Below, piece by piece: positions 1-7,439 of a stretch of DNA of 64,000 nt. The position numbers and the translations under genes are program-made. The stretch's first letter is position 1. The number at the start of each line of letters is the position of its first letter. The notes below the pieces were generated by a model. The model was not told the DNA's origin. It was given only the letters and a program-made list of their open reading frames with translations, and searched no databases. The stretch is from JAGVPT01 sp963772165 (GTDB lineage: Bacteria > Bacteroidota > Ignavibacteria > UBA10030 > UBA8401), in the NCBI GenBank assembly GCA_963772165.1, contig CAVYWA010000010.1, positions 124,001 through 188,000 on the forward strand. The letters run 5' to 3'.

Positions 1-2
1 TC

Positions 3-155
3 TATTATTTGATGCGGGACACGGTCGTTTCAGCAGCGGCATTCGGCGGCGCGTTCTTGTGGGAAATTTCAGCAGAAGTGAACCTGCTGGCAGCATTCAG
101 CTTTGGGGTCATCGGGAGTGTGCTGTTTATGGTCTACGGAAAAGATTCGAGGTGA
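3..155 (+). CDS. MFS transporter, C-terminal fragment (truncated by window edge)
   Basis: Reading frame 3 is open from the window edge to a TGA at 153-155 and gives about 50 residues that begin YYLMRDTVVSAAAFGG and end in MVYGKDSR. The sequence is rich in Gly, Ala and aromatic residues and reads as one transmembrane helix followed by a short charged tail. It resembles the last helix of major facilitator superfamily carriers, which often end in a short basic cytoplasmic tail. The substrate cannot be told from this piece. It converges on gcvH, which lies on the other strand 85 nt away. Confidence 0.55.
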   Translation, partial: YYLMRDTVVSAAAFGGAFLWEISAEVNLLAAFSFGVIGSVLFMVYGKDSR

Positions 156-240
156 GCGCTGCATGTGAATTCGAACGGCCGCACCGACAACGTGGAGTGT
201 TTTTTTGATCGAATAAGGCAGATGTCCTTTGTCGCAAAAC

Positions 241-621
241 CTACTTGGCAACGAGTTTCTTGTAGGCTTCAACATCCAGCAGAAGATCGAGTTCGGCCGG
301 TTTTTCTATCTTCACTTTGATCATCCAGCCCTGTTCATACGGGTCTTTGTTCACGAGTTCCGGGGAGTCATGAATTTTTTTATTCACTTCTAAAACTTCT
401 CCCGTAACCGGAGAATAAAGATCTGAGACGGCTTTGACCGCTTCAACCGTCCCGAAGGCCTGGCTGTACTCAACTCTTTTTCCTACTGCCGGCAATTCCA
501 CAAACACGATATCCCCCAATTCCCCCTGCGCGTAATCGGTGATGCCGATGAACCCGGCGCCCGCCTCAACACGAATCCATTCATGGTCTTTGGTATATTT
601 TAATCCTTCAGGAAAATTCAT
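241..621 (-). CDS. gcvH: Glycine cleavage system H protein (lipoyl carrier)
   Basis: H protein carries the lipoyl arm that shuttles the aminomethyl group between the P, T and L proteins of glycine cleavage. The 126-residue product opens MNFPEGLKYTKDHEW, typical of the family, and has the lipoylation motif FGTVEAVKAVSD with the modified Lys at about residue 63. I chose the ATG at 621 over an in-frame GTG six bases upstream because AAAGG lies 5 nt before it. It is the last gene of an efp-accB-accC-gcvH run, 41 nt after accC. No gcvP or gcvT lies in the window, so here it may also serve as a general lipoyl scaffold (inference). Confidence 0.93.
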   Translation of the reverse strand: MNFPEGLKYTKDHEWIRVEAGAGFIGITDYAQGELGDIVFVELPAVGKRVEYSQAFGTVEAVKAVSDLYSPVTGEVLEVNKKIHDSPELVNKDPYEQGWMIKVKIEKPAELDLLLDVEAYKKLVAK

Positions 622-662
622 ATGCACCTTTCTCTTTCAATGTCAACGGAAACAAAGGATTT

Positions 663-2009
663 TTAATCGCTGATGCTAAATGTTTCGATAAATTTCGTAT
701 CAAAAACTCCGCTGCGGAATTTTTCGTTCTGCATCACCTTCTGCTGAAAAGGAATGGTTGTATGGATCCCCTCGATAATGCATTCCTCGAGAGCATATTC
801 CATTTTCGTGATGGCCTCGTCCCGCGTGTTGGCATGAACGATAAGTTTGGCAACAAGAGAATCGTAGTACGGCGGAATTTGGTACCCGTCGTAGATGTGC
901 GAGTCAATCCGGATGCCTGGCCCGCCGCCAAAATGTAAACTCGTGATCTTCCCGGGCGATGGCCGGAAATCGTGATCGGGGTCTTCAGCGTTGATGCGGC
1001 ATTCAATGGCATGCCCTTGAAATTTTACTTTCTTGCTGCTCAGCCGTTTTCCCGCAGCGATCTCGATCTGGGATTTGATGAGGTCGTACCCCGTGACAAA
1101 TTCTGTTACCGGATGTTCAACCTGGATCCTGGTATTCATCTCCATGAAATAGAAATTCCCTGTTTTATCGAGGAGAAATTCGATCGTTCCCGCACCGAGG
1201 TATTTTACGCTCTTCGCGCCTTTGACCGCCGCGGCTCCCATTCTCTCGCGCAATTCCGCATTGACGGCCGGTGAAGGAGATTCTTCAATGAGCTTTTGAT
1301 GACGGCGCTGGACGGAGCAATCGCGTTCGCCGAGATGGATGACGTTGCCGTACGAATCCCCCAGCACCTGAATTTCGATGTGGCGCGGTTCTTCGAGATA
1401 TTTTTCTATGTAGACATCAGGATTGCCGAAGGCAGCTTCAGCTTCATGGCGCGCGGTCTGAAACGCATTCTCGACTTCATTGTCGGCACGAACGATGCGC
1501 ATGCCCCTTCCTCCGCCGCCCGCAGACGCCTTGATAATCACCGGCATTCCAATTTCATTTGCCAGCCGTTTCGCCTCTTCGACGTCTTTCACGACTCCGT
1601 CGCTCCCGGGGATGACCGGCACTCCCGCCTTTTTCATCGTATCCTTGGCAAGCGACTTGTCCCCCATCGCCGTGATCATGTCCGGTTTCGGCCCGATGAA
1701 TTGCAGACCGGAGGTTATACAGATTTCGGAAAACTGAGCATTCTCCGCCAAAAATCCGTACCCCGGATGAACAGCGTCAGCGTTCGTAACTTCTGCTGCG
1801 GCGAGAATGCGGGGAATATTGAGATAGCTTTCCTTACTCGCAGGAGGGCCGATACATATTGCTTCGTCGGCGAATCGTACATGGAGTGAATCCCGGTCTG
1901 CTTCCGAGAACACGGCAACGGTCGAGATACCGAGTTCACGGCAGGCGCGAATAATGCGAAGGGCGATTTCGCCCCTGTTCGCAATAAGAATTTTGTTAAA
2001 CAACCGCAT
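663..2009 (-). CDS. accC: Acetyl-CoA carboxylase, biotin carboxylase subunit
   Basis: Carboxylates the biotin on AccB using ATP and bicarbonate, the first half of acetyl-CoA carboxylase in fatty-acid synthesis. The 448-residue product matches the usual length. In order it has the N-terminal biotin-carboxylase fold (FNKILIANRGEIALRI), the ATP-grasp domain with the glycine-rich loop KASAGGGGRGMRIV, the catalytic stretch EMNTRIQVEHPVTE near residue 290 and a C-terminal domain (GHAIECRINAEDP). It is 71 nt downstream of accB, the usual pairing. The carboxyltransferase genes accA and accD are not in the window. Confidence 0.96.
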   Translation of the reverse strand: MRLFNKILIANRGEIALRIIRACRELGISTVAVFSEADRDSLHVRFADEAICIGPPASKESYLNIPRILAAAEVTNADAVHPGYGFLAENAQFSEICITSGLQFIGPKPDMITAMGDKSLAKDTMKKAGVPVIPGSDGVVKDVEEAKRLANEIGMPVIIKASAGGGGRGMRIVRADNEVENAFQTARHEAEAAFGNPDVYIEKYLEEPRHIEIQVLGDSYGNVIHLGERDCSVQRRHQKLIEESPSPAVNAELRERMGAAAVKGAKSVKYLGAGTIEFLLDKTGNFYFMEMNTRIQVEHPVTEFVTGYDLIKSQIEIAAGKRLSSKKVKFQGHAIECRINAEDPDHDFRPSPGKITSLHFGGGPGIRIDSHIYDGYQIPPYYDSLVAKLIVHANTRDEAITKMEYALEECIIEGIHTTIPFQQKVMQNEKFRSGVFDTKFIETFSISD

Positions 2010-2080
2010 TTCCGGAAATCACCAAGGCTTGTTCTACGAATGCAACTCTACACATTGAAAAGACTCTAGCGGGAAAAACA

Positions 2081-2548
2081 TCAGGCGGCTTCGACGAGGA
2101 AAAGCACCTGGTTATACTCGACTGGTTTACCGTTTTCGACGCAAATTTTGACAACTTTTCCTGATTTGTCCGATTCGATCTCGTTCATCAGCTTCATCGC
2201 CTCAACGATGCACAGCACCGCTCCTTCTTCTATAGTCTGTCCTACTTCAACATAATTAGCCGCGTCGGGAGCCGGGGCGCGGTAAAAAGTCCCAACGATC
2301 GGAGATTTTACTTCATGGTATTTTTTCTCTGCAACCGGAACGGGTTCAACAGCCGGCTGTACAGCTGGTGCGGGCATCACGGCGAGCTGTTGCTGCGGTA
2401 GTACCGCCGGGGCCATCTGTTGAAGAACGCCGACGTTGTTTGCATTTTTAGTGATCCGAACCCGAACGCCTTTCTCTTCCAGCTCAATTTCATTTACGTT
2501 GCTCTCCTCAACCAGCTTCAAAACCTTCTTAACAAATGCCAAATCCAT
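2081..2548 (-). CDS. accB: Acetyl-CoA carboxylase biotin carboxyl carrier protein
   Basis: Carries the biotin that is carboxylated by AccC. The 155-residue product has an N-terminal helical segment (MDLAFVKKVLKLVEE), a Pro/Ala/Gln-rich linker at about residues 45-75 and a C-terminal biotinyl domain with the signature EAMKLMNEIE, placing the biotinylated Lys at about residue 119. Length and domain order are standard. It lies between efp (41 nt upstream) and accC (71 nt downstream) in one transcription unit, an arrangement common in bacteria. Confidence 0.95.
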   Translation of the reverse strand: MDLAFVKKVLKLVEESNVNEIELEEKGVRVRITKNANNVGVLQQMAPAVLPQQQLAVMPAPAVQPAVEPVPVAEKKYHEVKSPIVGTFYRAPAPDAANYVEVGQTIEEGAVLCIVEAMKLMNEIESDKSGKVVKICVENGKPVEYNQVLFLVEAA

Positions 2549-2589
2549 TATCGCTCCATCGTGATAGTGATGAATTGCTGGACAGCAAA

Positions 2590-3153
2590 TTATTGCTTCA
2601 CACGGTCAAGATATTGACCCGTGCGGGTATCGACGCGAATGACTTCGCCTTCGCTGATAAAAAGAGGAACATTGACCATCGCACCGGTTTCCACTTTGGC
2701 CGGCTTCGTGCCCGGGTTTGCCGTATCGCCCCGGACTCCGGGAACGGTTTCGACAACTTTCAATTCCACGTTAAAAGGAAGCTCGGCACCAACCGGGTCA
2801 CTTCCGTCGAACATCACTTCAACCGTGAGCCCTTCCTTCAAAAATTTTGCGCCCGAACCGAGAATTTTTTCGTCGATAGGAATCTGTTCATAGCTTTCCT
2901 GGTCCATGAAATGATAACTTTGTCCGTCATTGAACAGGTATTGATACTGCTTTCGCTCCACACGCACGATTTCAACCTCTTCACCGGAACGAAACCGGTT
3001 CTCCATTGTCCTTCCGCTCCTGATATTGCGCATCTTTGCCTGATAAAATGCCCGCAAGTTACCGGGCGTCCGGTGCTGGTATTCCTCAAGAACATGAAGT
3101 TCGCCGTTAAATCGCAAAAATGTGCCTATTTTCAAATCGGACGTTGTTGCCAT
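2590..3153 (-). CDS. efp: Elongation factor P
   Basis: EF-P binds between the ribosomal P and E sites and relieves stalling at polyproline. The 187-residue product has the three-domain length of the family and the C-terminal signature with GDTANPGTKPAKVETGA. The domain I tip loop reads HRTPGNLRAFYQ. Aligned by eye on the E. coli tip PGKGQAF, the residue at the lysylated position is Asn32 rather than Lys or Arg, so the EpmA and EarP modification routes should not apply (inference). It heads the operon efp-accB-accC-gcvH and has a clear promoter about 90 nt upstream. Confidence 0.95.
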   Translation of the reverse strand: MATTSDLKIGTFLRFNGELHVLEEYQHRTPGNLRAFYQAKMRNIRSGRTMENRFRSGEEVEIVRVERKQYQYLFNDGQSYHFMDQESYEQIPIDEKILGSGAKFLKEGLTVEVMFDGSDPVGAELPFNVELKVVETVPGVRGDTANPGTKPAKVETGAMVNVPLFISEGEVIRVDTRTGQYLDRVKQ

Positions 3154-3201
3154 AAATATCCCTGTCTCTTCATCTGTTAAGTAAGAAATTATTCGAAAAA
3201 T

Positions 3202-3230
3202 TTGTAAAATGGACGCGGTTTCCGTATTTT
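3202..3230 (+). promoter_or_regulatory. Candidate promoter for the 3284 lipoprotein gene
   Basis: TTGTAA at 3202-3207, 17 nt, then TATTTT at 3225-3230. It lies about 50 nt upstream of the GTG start at 3284 and is divergent from the efp promoter. The hexamers are less close to consensus, so this is a moderate call. Confidence 0.35.
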
Positions 3231-3239
3231 AGCGGCAAA

Positions 3240-3268
3240 AATATAGTCAGATTGGCATCGAAAGTCAA
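3240..3268 (-). promoter_or_regulatory. Sigma70-like promoter for efp-accB-accC-gcvH
   Basis: On the minus strand TTGACT (3268-3263) is followed by exactly 17 nt and then TATATT (3245-3240). The expected start of transcription near 3233 gives an 80-nt leader before the efp ATG. The match to the housekeeping consensus is strong, but no transcript data are available. It faces and overlaps the spacer of a weaker plus-strand promoter. Confidence 0.55.
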
Positions 3269-3283
3269 GAAGGAAACCCTGCC

Positions 3284-3625
3284 GTGCATAAACGAATAGC
3301 CCCCTCCATTCTCATTCTTTTCTTTTTGTTCATGGTTTTTGGAGGTTGCAATACACCGGTTCCAAAAAAATTCTCAAGTGAGACGGTTCATGTCTATGCA
3401 GAGTTGCTTGCCATGCATGAGAAAGAAAAAATTGCCGGTTCAACGCCCGATTCTACATACCGGCGCGAGGTGAGCGATTTTTTTTCAGCGAGAAAAATAA
3501 ACGAGAAGGATTTTCAGAAGCAGCTAGTCGAAATTTCGCACGACGATCTTACGTGGCGTGATTTTCTCAGCAAGTCTATGGCGGTGCTCGATAGCATCAA
3601 AGCTGCGAGAGCGGCACAGCACTGA
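3284..3625 (+). CDS. Small predicted lipoprotein of unknown function
   Basis: A 113-residue product starting at GTG, with AAGGA about 9 nt upstream. The N-terminus MHKRIAPSILILFFLFMVF is a signal peptide and is followed by the lipobox FGGC, so Cys22 is the likely lipidated residue. The rest is about 90 charged residues, probably helical (LLAMHEKEKIAG, then EKDFQKQLVEISHDD), without a recognised motif. It stands alone, divergent from efp and convergent with the histidine kinase gene. The predicted location is the periplasmic face of a membrane. Confidence 0.75.
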   Translation: MHKRIAPSILILFFLFMVFGGCNTPVPKKFSSETVHVYAELLAMHEKEKIAGSTPDSTYRREVSDFFSARKINEKDFQKQLVEISHDDLTWRDFLSKSMAVLDSIKAARAAQH

Positions 3626-3647
3626 ACAAGCATCCAGGCCTCCCAGC

Positions 3648-5456
3648 TCAATTCCCTTTCTTCAGGGTGAACATAAATGAACTTCCAACACCGGCCTCAC
3701 TTTCCACCCATATTTTCCCGCCGTGCGCCTTGATAATCTCACGGCTAATCCACAAGCCCAGCCCCGAGCCTTTAATGTTGCTGACTTCAGCAGAGTCGAC
3801 GCGGGAAAATTTTTGGAAAAGTCTTTCCAGTTGATTCTCCGGAATACCGATGCCGTTATCTTTTACGGAAAGCAATATCTCATCCGCGCCGTGATTAACG
3901 ACCGAAATCTCGATCATTCCCCCGCGCGGCGAATATTTTACCGCGTTGGAGACGAGGTTCAACAAGACCTGGCGCAGCTTGCTCTGGTCTCCTTTGACGA
4001 ATGAGGCATCCAGCTCAATATTATATTGAAGCTGATGCCTGTTGGAGAACTTTACCATCGAGACAGCTTCTTTGACGAGCGTTTCAATGTTCACCAGCTT
4101 GAAATAATAGCTCAACTGTCCCGATTCCATTTTCGTGATCGTCAGCGTATCTTCAGCAAGCTGGCTAAGCTTCGTCGCCTGGTCGATAATAATGCCAAGG
4201 TACTCCTTGAAGTGCTGGTTTGTTGCGACATAGTCCTTTTTGATGAGGGATTTTGCGGCGAGCATGATGCTCGACAACGGTGTACGAAAATCGTGGGACA
4301 CGATGCCGACAAAATCTGATTTCAGTTTATCGAGCTCCAGAAGTTTTTTGTTCGATTCCTTGATCTCATTGTACAGCGTCGCATTGTGGATGGCGCTTCC
4401 CAGCTGGTCGCAGAGCGTGCTGAGCACCAAAACATCCGTTTCATCAAAAGCATGCAATTTTGTATCCTCAATGTTGAGGATGCCTACCACTTCCGTACCA
4501 ACCTTAATCGGGATCGCCAGCTCGGAGTTCGTGTTATGGTACGCAAACGCAAGGTACCTGTTGTCCGTCGAAACGTCGTTCGCCAATATTTTTTCCCCGT
4601 ACATGCCAACCCACCCGACGATGCCATGTCCCGGCTTTTGGCGATACCCGTGAGGAAGAAAATCGACATAATTTCCGGAGTGTGCGACGAGGACCATATC
4701 TTTTGTCTCGTTGTCGACCATAAAAATGGTGACATCGAAGTAGGTAAAATTCTTTTGGATCGCTTCGGCCGCGAATTCCAGCATCCTGTCGAGGTCGAGC
4801 GTCGATGTTAACCGTCCCGCAATGCGATTCACAAGTTCGATCTGAGACAACCGCTTTTGCGCGTTGTCAAACATCGCTGTATGGCGGAGCGCCATTGCGA
4901 TGTGGAAGCTGAGCAATTGTGCAAGCCACAAATCGGGCTGGTTGTATGCGCTGAGCTTCGCCGATCCAAATCCGATCGACCCGATGACTTCCACACTTGT
5001 TCGAAGAGGAACGATCAACAATGATTTTATCCCGACCTCGACAAACTTCCCTTCAAGCATAGAGCTGAAGGCCGGAGCAGACTCGACATCGACAAAAATT
5101 CCCGCTTTGTTTTGGATTGTCCATCCGGGCATGCCGACATCCACCGCAAACAATTCATGATTGATATCGAGAGAATCGGCAACGCGGCTGAGCGTATTAA
5201 TGCTGTAGTGGGATTTGTTCCTGTTGAGCAGACAAAGAAAGATGCATTCTCCCTCAATGAGCCAGGAGATCTCGGCTCGAAGAACATCGAGGATTTGTTC
5301 ACGAGAAGTTGTTTCATCGATCTTTAACGAAATTTCATTGAGAGTGCTGATTTTTTTCGAAAAACCTTGGGCTTCAAGAAGCCGGTTTCGCAACTCTTCT
5401 TTTGGCAACTCTAGATTATTAGGAGACTGCCAATCGGAGGCCATTTCTTTAACCAT
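3648..5456 (-). CDS. GAF-GAF sensor histidine kinase (orphan)
   Basis: A 602-residue soluble kinase with no transmembrane segment visible. Two GAF-type sensory domains lie at about residues 35-185 and 215-365. They are followed by a HisKA helix with the phospho-acceptor motif VSHDFRTPLSS near residue 390 and a HATPase domain with the N box VLLNLVSNAVKYSP, G1 box VKDNGIGIP and G2 box GSGLGLWISREI. The start at 5456 is supported by AAAGGATAA directly before the ATG. No response regulator is adjacent, so the partner is unknown. The ligands of the GAF domains (small molecule, cyclic nucleotide or haem) cannot be told from sequence. It is downstream of purM with a 109-nt gap. Confidence 0.9.
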   Translation of the reverse strand: MVKEMASDWQSPNNLELPKEELRNRLLEAQGFSKKISTLNEISLKIDETTSREQILDVLRAEISWLIEGECIFLCLLNRNKSHYSINTLSRVADSLDINHELFAVDVGMPGWTIQNKAGIFVDVESAPAFSSMLEGKFVEVGIKSLLIVPLRTSVEVIGSIGFGSAKLSAYNQPDLWLAQLLSFHIAMALRHTAMFDNAQKRLSQIELVNRIAGRLTSTLDLDRMLEFAAEAIQKNFTYFDVTIFMVDNETKDMVLVAHSGNYVDFLPHGYRQKPGHGIVGWVGMYGEKILANDVSTDNRYLAFAYHNTNSELAIPIKVGTEVVGILNIEDTKLHAFDETDVLVLSTLCDQLGSAIHNATLYNEIKESNKKLLELDKLKSDFVGIVSHDFRTPLSSIMLAAKSLIKKDYVATNQHFKEYLGIIIDQATKLSQLAEDTLTITKMESGQLSYYFKLVNIETLVKEAVSMVKFSNRHQLQYNIELDASFVKGDQSKLRQVLLNLVSNAVKYSPRGGMIEISVVNHGADEILLSVKDNGIGIPENQLERLFQKFSRVDSAEVSNIKGSGLGLWISREIIKAHGGKIWVESEAGVGSSFMFTLKKGN

Positions 5457-5565
5457 TTATCCTTTCACGGTCAAAATATAAGTTTGAGCCCCCATGTCCA
5501 TGTGAAAATGCATCTTCCCTGTAAAAGAACCAGTGTAAATCCCGGCTGTCTGAAGCGCTTGTAAT

Positions 5566-6567
5566 TCAATTCCGAACAACATCACCTATTACGAGCGGAA
5601 GTTCATTTTGTTGCTTCAATATGTGTGTTGCTTCTTCAGCTTTTTGGCGTGCAACGATGAAAATCAATCCGATACCTAAGTTAAAAGTTTTACGCATATC
5701 GGATTCAGGCACCTGTCCCCTCTTTTGTATCAGCGAAAAAATCGCCGGCCGTCCCCATGAATTCCAATCGACGGAGATTCGCAGGCCTTTCGGTATAACA
5801 CGCATCGTGTTGCCGACAATCCCGCCTCCTGTGACGTGGGACATCCCGCTCACCAAATCCTTTGAAAGCAGCAGCCGGATCGGCGAAAGATACGAGCGAT
5901 GGACAGCAAGCAGCGTCTCCCCGAGAGTCCCGTTCAACTCTGTGTAAAATTTACGGAGTGCAAGGCGTGGAAGAAGAACTTTGCGCGCAAGAGAATAACC
6001 GTTCGTGTGCAGCCCTGTCGACGGAAGCCCGATAAGAACGTCGCCCGCTTTGATCCGCTTTCCATCAACAATTTTCTTTTTCTCAACAACTCCGACAATC
6101 GTCCCCGCTATGTCAAACTCTCCGTCCTGATATATCCCCGGCATTTCAGCCGTCTCCCCGCCTATAATTGAACAAGAGTTTTGTTTACACGCCTTGACGA
6201 AACCGGATATGACTTTTTCTGCTACTTTCGGCGAGAGCTTTCCGGCGGCGAAATAATCCATGAAATAGAGGGGCCTTGCTCCACAAACGGCGATGTCGTT
6301 AACGCAATGATTCACCAGATCTTGACCAACGGTATCAAACCGTTTCATCCCGAATGCAACTTTCAGTTTTGTGCCTACCCCATCAACGCTGGAAACGAGC
6401 ACCGGATCTTTTATGCCCGGGAAGGATGCCTTATAGAAGGCACCGAACAAACCGATATCTGCTATAACATTCTTGGTAAAGGTAGAACGAAGACTTCGTT
6501 TGATTTTCTCAACAACTACTTCACCCGCTTCGATATTAACGCCAGCTTTTTTATATGTTTGCGACAA
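5566..6567 (-). CDS. purM: Phosphoribosylformylglycinamidine cyclo-ligase (AIR synthetase)
   Basis: Makes aminoimidazole ribotide from FGAM with ATP in purine synthesis. Family signatures are YKKAGVNIEAGE at the N-terminus, SSVDGVGTKLKVA, NDIAVCGARPLYFMDY, GGETAEMPG and SHVTGGGIVGN. The frame is open back to 6636 (356 residues), but the extra N-terminus is not PurM-like. A TTG at 6567 preceded by AAAGG at 6 nt spacing gives a 333-residue protein that begins SQTYKKAGVNIEAGE and fits the family start, so I prefer it. It stands alone, divergent from the FAH-family gene, with no other pur gene in the window. Confidence 0.92.
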   Translation of the reverse strand: MSQTYKKAGVNIEAGEVVVEKIKRSLRSTFTKNVIADIGLFGAFYKASFPGIKDPVLVSSVDGVGTKLKVAFGMKRFDTVGQDLVNHCVNDIAVCGARPLYFMDYFAAGKLSPKVAEKVISGFVKACKQNSCSIIGGETAEMPGIYQDGEFDIAGTIVGVVEKKKIVDGKRIKAGDVLIGLPSTGLHTNGYSLARKVLLPRLALRKFYTELNGTLGETLLAVHRSYLSPIRLLLSKDLVSGMSHVTGGGIVGNTMRVIPKGLRISVDWNSWGRPAIFSLIQKRGQVPESDMRKTFNLGIGLIFIVARQKAEEATHILKQQNELPLVIGDVVRN

Positions 6568-6689
6568 ATTCTGCCTTTGGTATTTTCTGTACACTAATGT
6601 ATTGAAATTTTTCCAAAATTGAAACAGTTTTTTCAAAAATCCGAATGTATTCTTACTTATGCTTTAGGACGGTTTACTTCAACGCTCCC

Positions 6690-6718
6690 TTGATAAAGTC
6701 TCACCTCTTGACTATATT
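6690..6718 (+). promoter_or_regulatory. Sigma70-like promoter for the FAH-M23-channel-CNBD run
   Basis: TTGATA at 6690-6695, exactly 17 nt, then TATATT at 6713-6718. Transcription should begin near 6725, 25 nt before the ATG at 6750. It is the first good promoter in the divergent spacer between purM and the plus-strand gene run. Confidence 0.5.
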
Positions 6719-6749
6719 TTTACGTGCTTACCATTACCCTTGACCGTCA

Positions 6750-7439
6750 ATGAAATCTGTCACTCTTTTTCCTGCGCACAAGAAGTATGCTGTCGGAAAA
6801 ATTCTTTGCCTCGGCCAGAATTACGCAAAGCATGCAAAGGAGATGGGTGCGGCCGCGCCGTCATCGCCGATTATCTTCCTAAAACCGTCAACCGCTATTA
6901 TCGAGGACGGTGAGGCAATCGTCTTACCAAAAATTTCTGACGACGTCCACCACGAAGTTGAATTGACTGTTTTGCTCGGCAAGGAAGGAAAGAATATTCC
7001 GCAATCGAAGGCGTTCGACTACGTTGCGGGGTATGGAATCGGATTGGACATGACCATGCGCGACCTCCAGAAAGAAGCAAAGGCCGCCGGAAATCCCTGG
7101 TCGATTGCAAAAGGGTTCGATACTTCTGCGCCGCTGTCTCCATTTATTTGCAAAGACCAGGTCCAGAATCCCCACAACCTGGAGATCACGTTAAGTGTGA
7201 ATGGCAAGGAACGGCAGCATTCGAACACGTCGAATATGATCTATAAAATCGATTACATCATTGCATTTCTTTCTTCGATTTTCACGCTTGAAGAAGGTGA
7301 CGTTATTTACACCGGAACCCCCGAAGGTGTCGGAAAAGTCACAGCGGGGGACGTCATTGAAGCAGAAATTCCTGGAGTTGGAAAACTTCACCACACCGTT
7401 GTTTCTACCCACTCGAATTCGCTAAAGGCTTCAATGTGA
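6750..7439 (+). CDS. Fumarylacetoacetate hydrolase (FAH) family protein
   Basis: A 229-residue single-domain member of the FAH superfamily, which hydrolyses or decarboxylates acylpyruvate-type beta-diketo acids with a divalent metal. Visible signatures are KILCLGQNYAKHAKEMG near the N-terminus, the metal-binding stretch HHEVELTVLLG, the conserved DMTMRDLQKEAK and the end motif IYTGTPEGVGKVTAGD. Length matches the FAHD1/YcgM-type acylpyruvase group rather than true fumarylacetoacetase (about 420 residues). The exact substrate is not determined. The stop overlaps the start of the M23 peptidase gene by 4 nt (ATGA). Confidence 0.88.
   Translation: MKSVTLFPAHKKYAVGKILCLGQNYAKHAKEMGAAAPSSPIIFLKPSTAIIEDGEAIVLPKISDDVHHEVELTVLLGKEGKNIPQSKAFDYVAGYGIGLDMTMRDLQKEAKAAGNPWSIAKGFDTSAPLSPFICKDQVQNPHNLEITLSVNGKERQHSNTSNMIYKIDYIIAFLSSIFTLEEGDVIYTGTPEGVGKVTAGDVIEAEIPGVGKLHHTVVSTHSNSLKASM

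Noticed and set aside
1296..1889. 197-codon plus-strand frame
   Set aside because: Antisense shadow of accC, which is certain from its motifs; no RBS or motif of its own.
3648..5456. Bacteriophytochrome identity for the double-GAF kinase
   Set aside because: No PAS-GAF-PHY order and no clear bilin-binding Cys context was seen; a general GAF kinase is the safer call.
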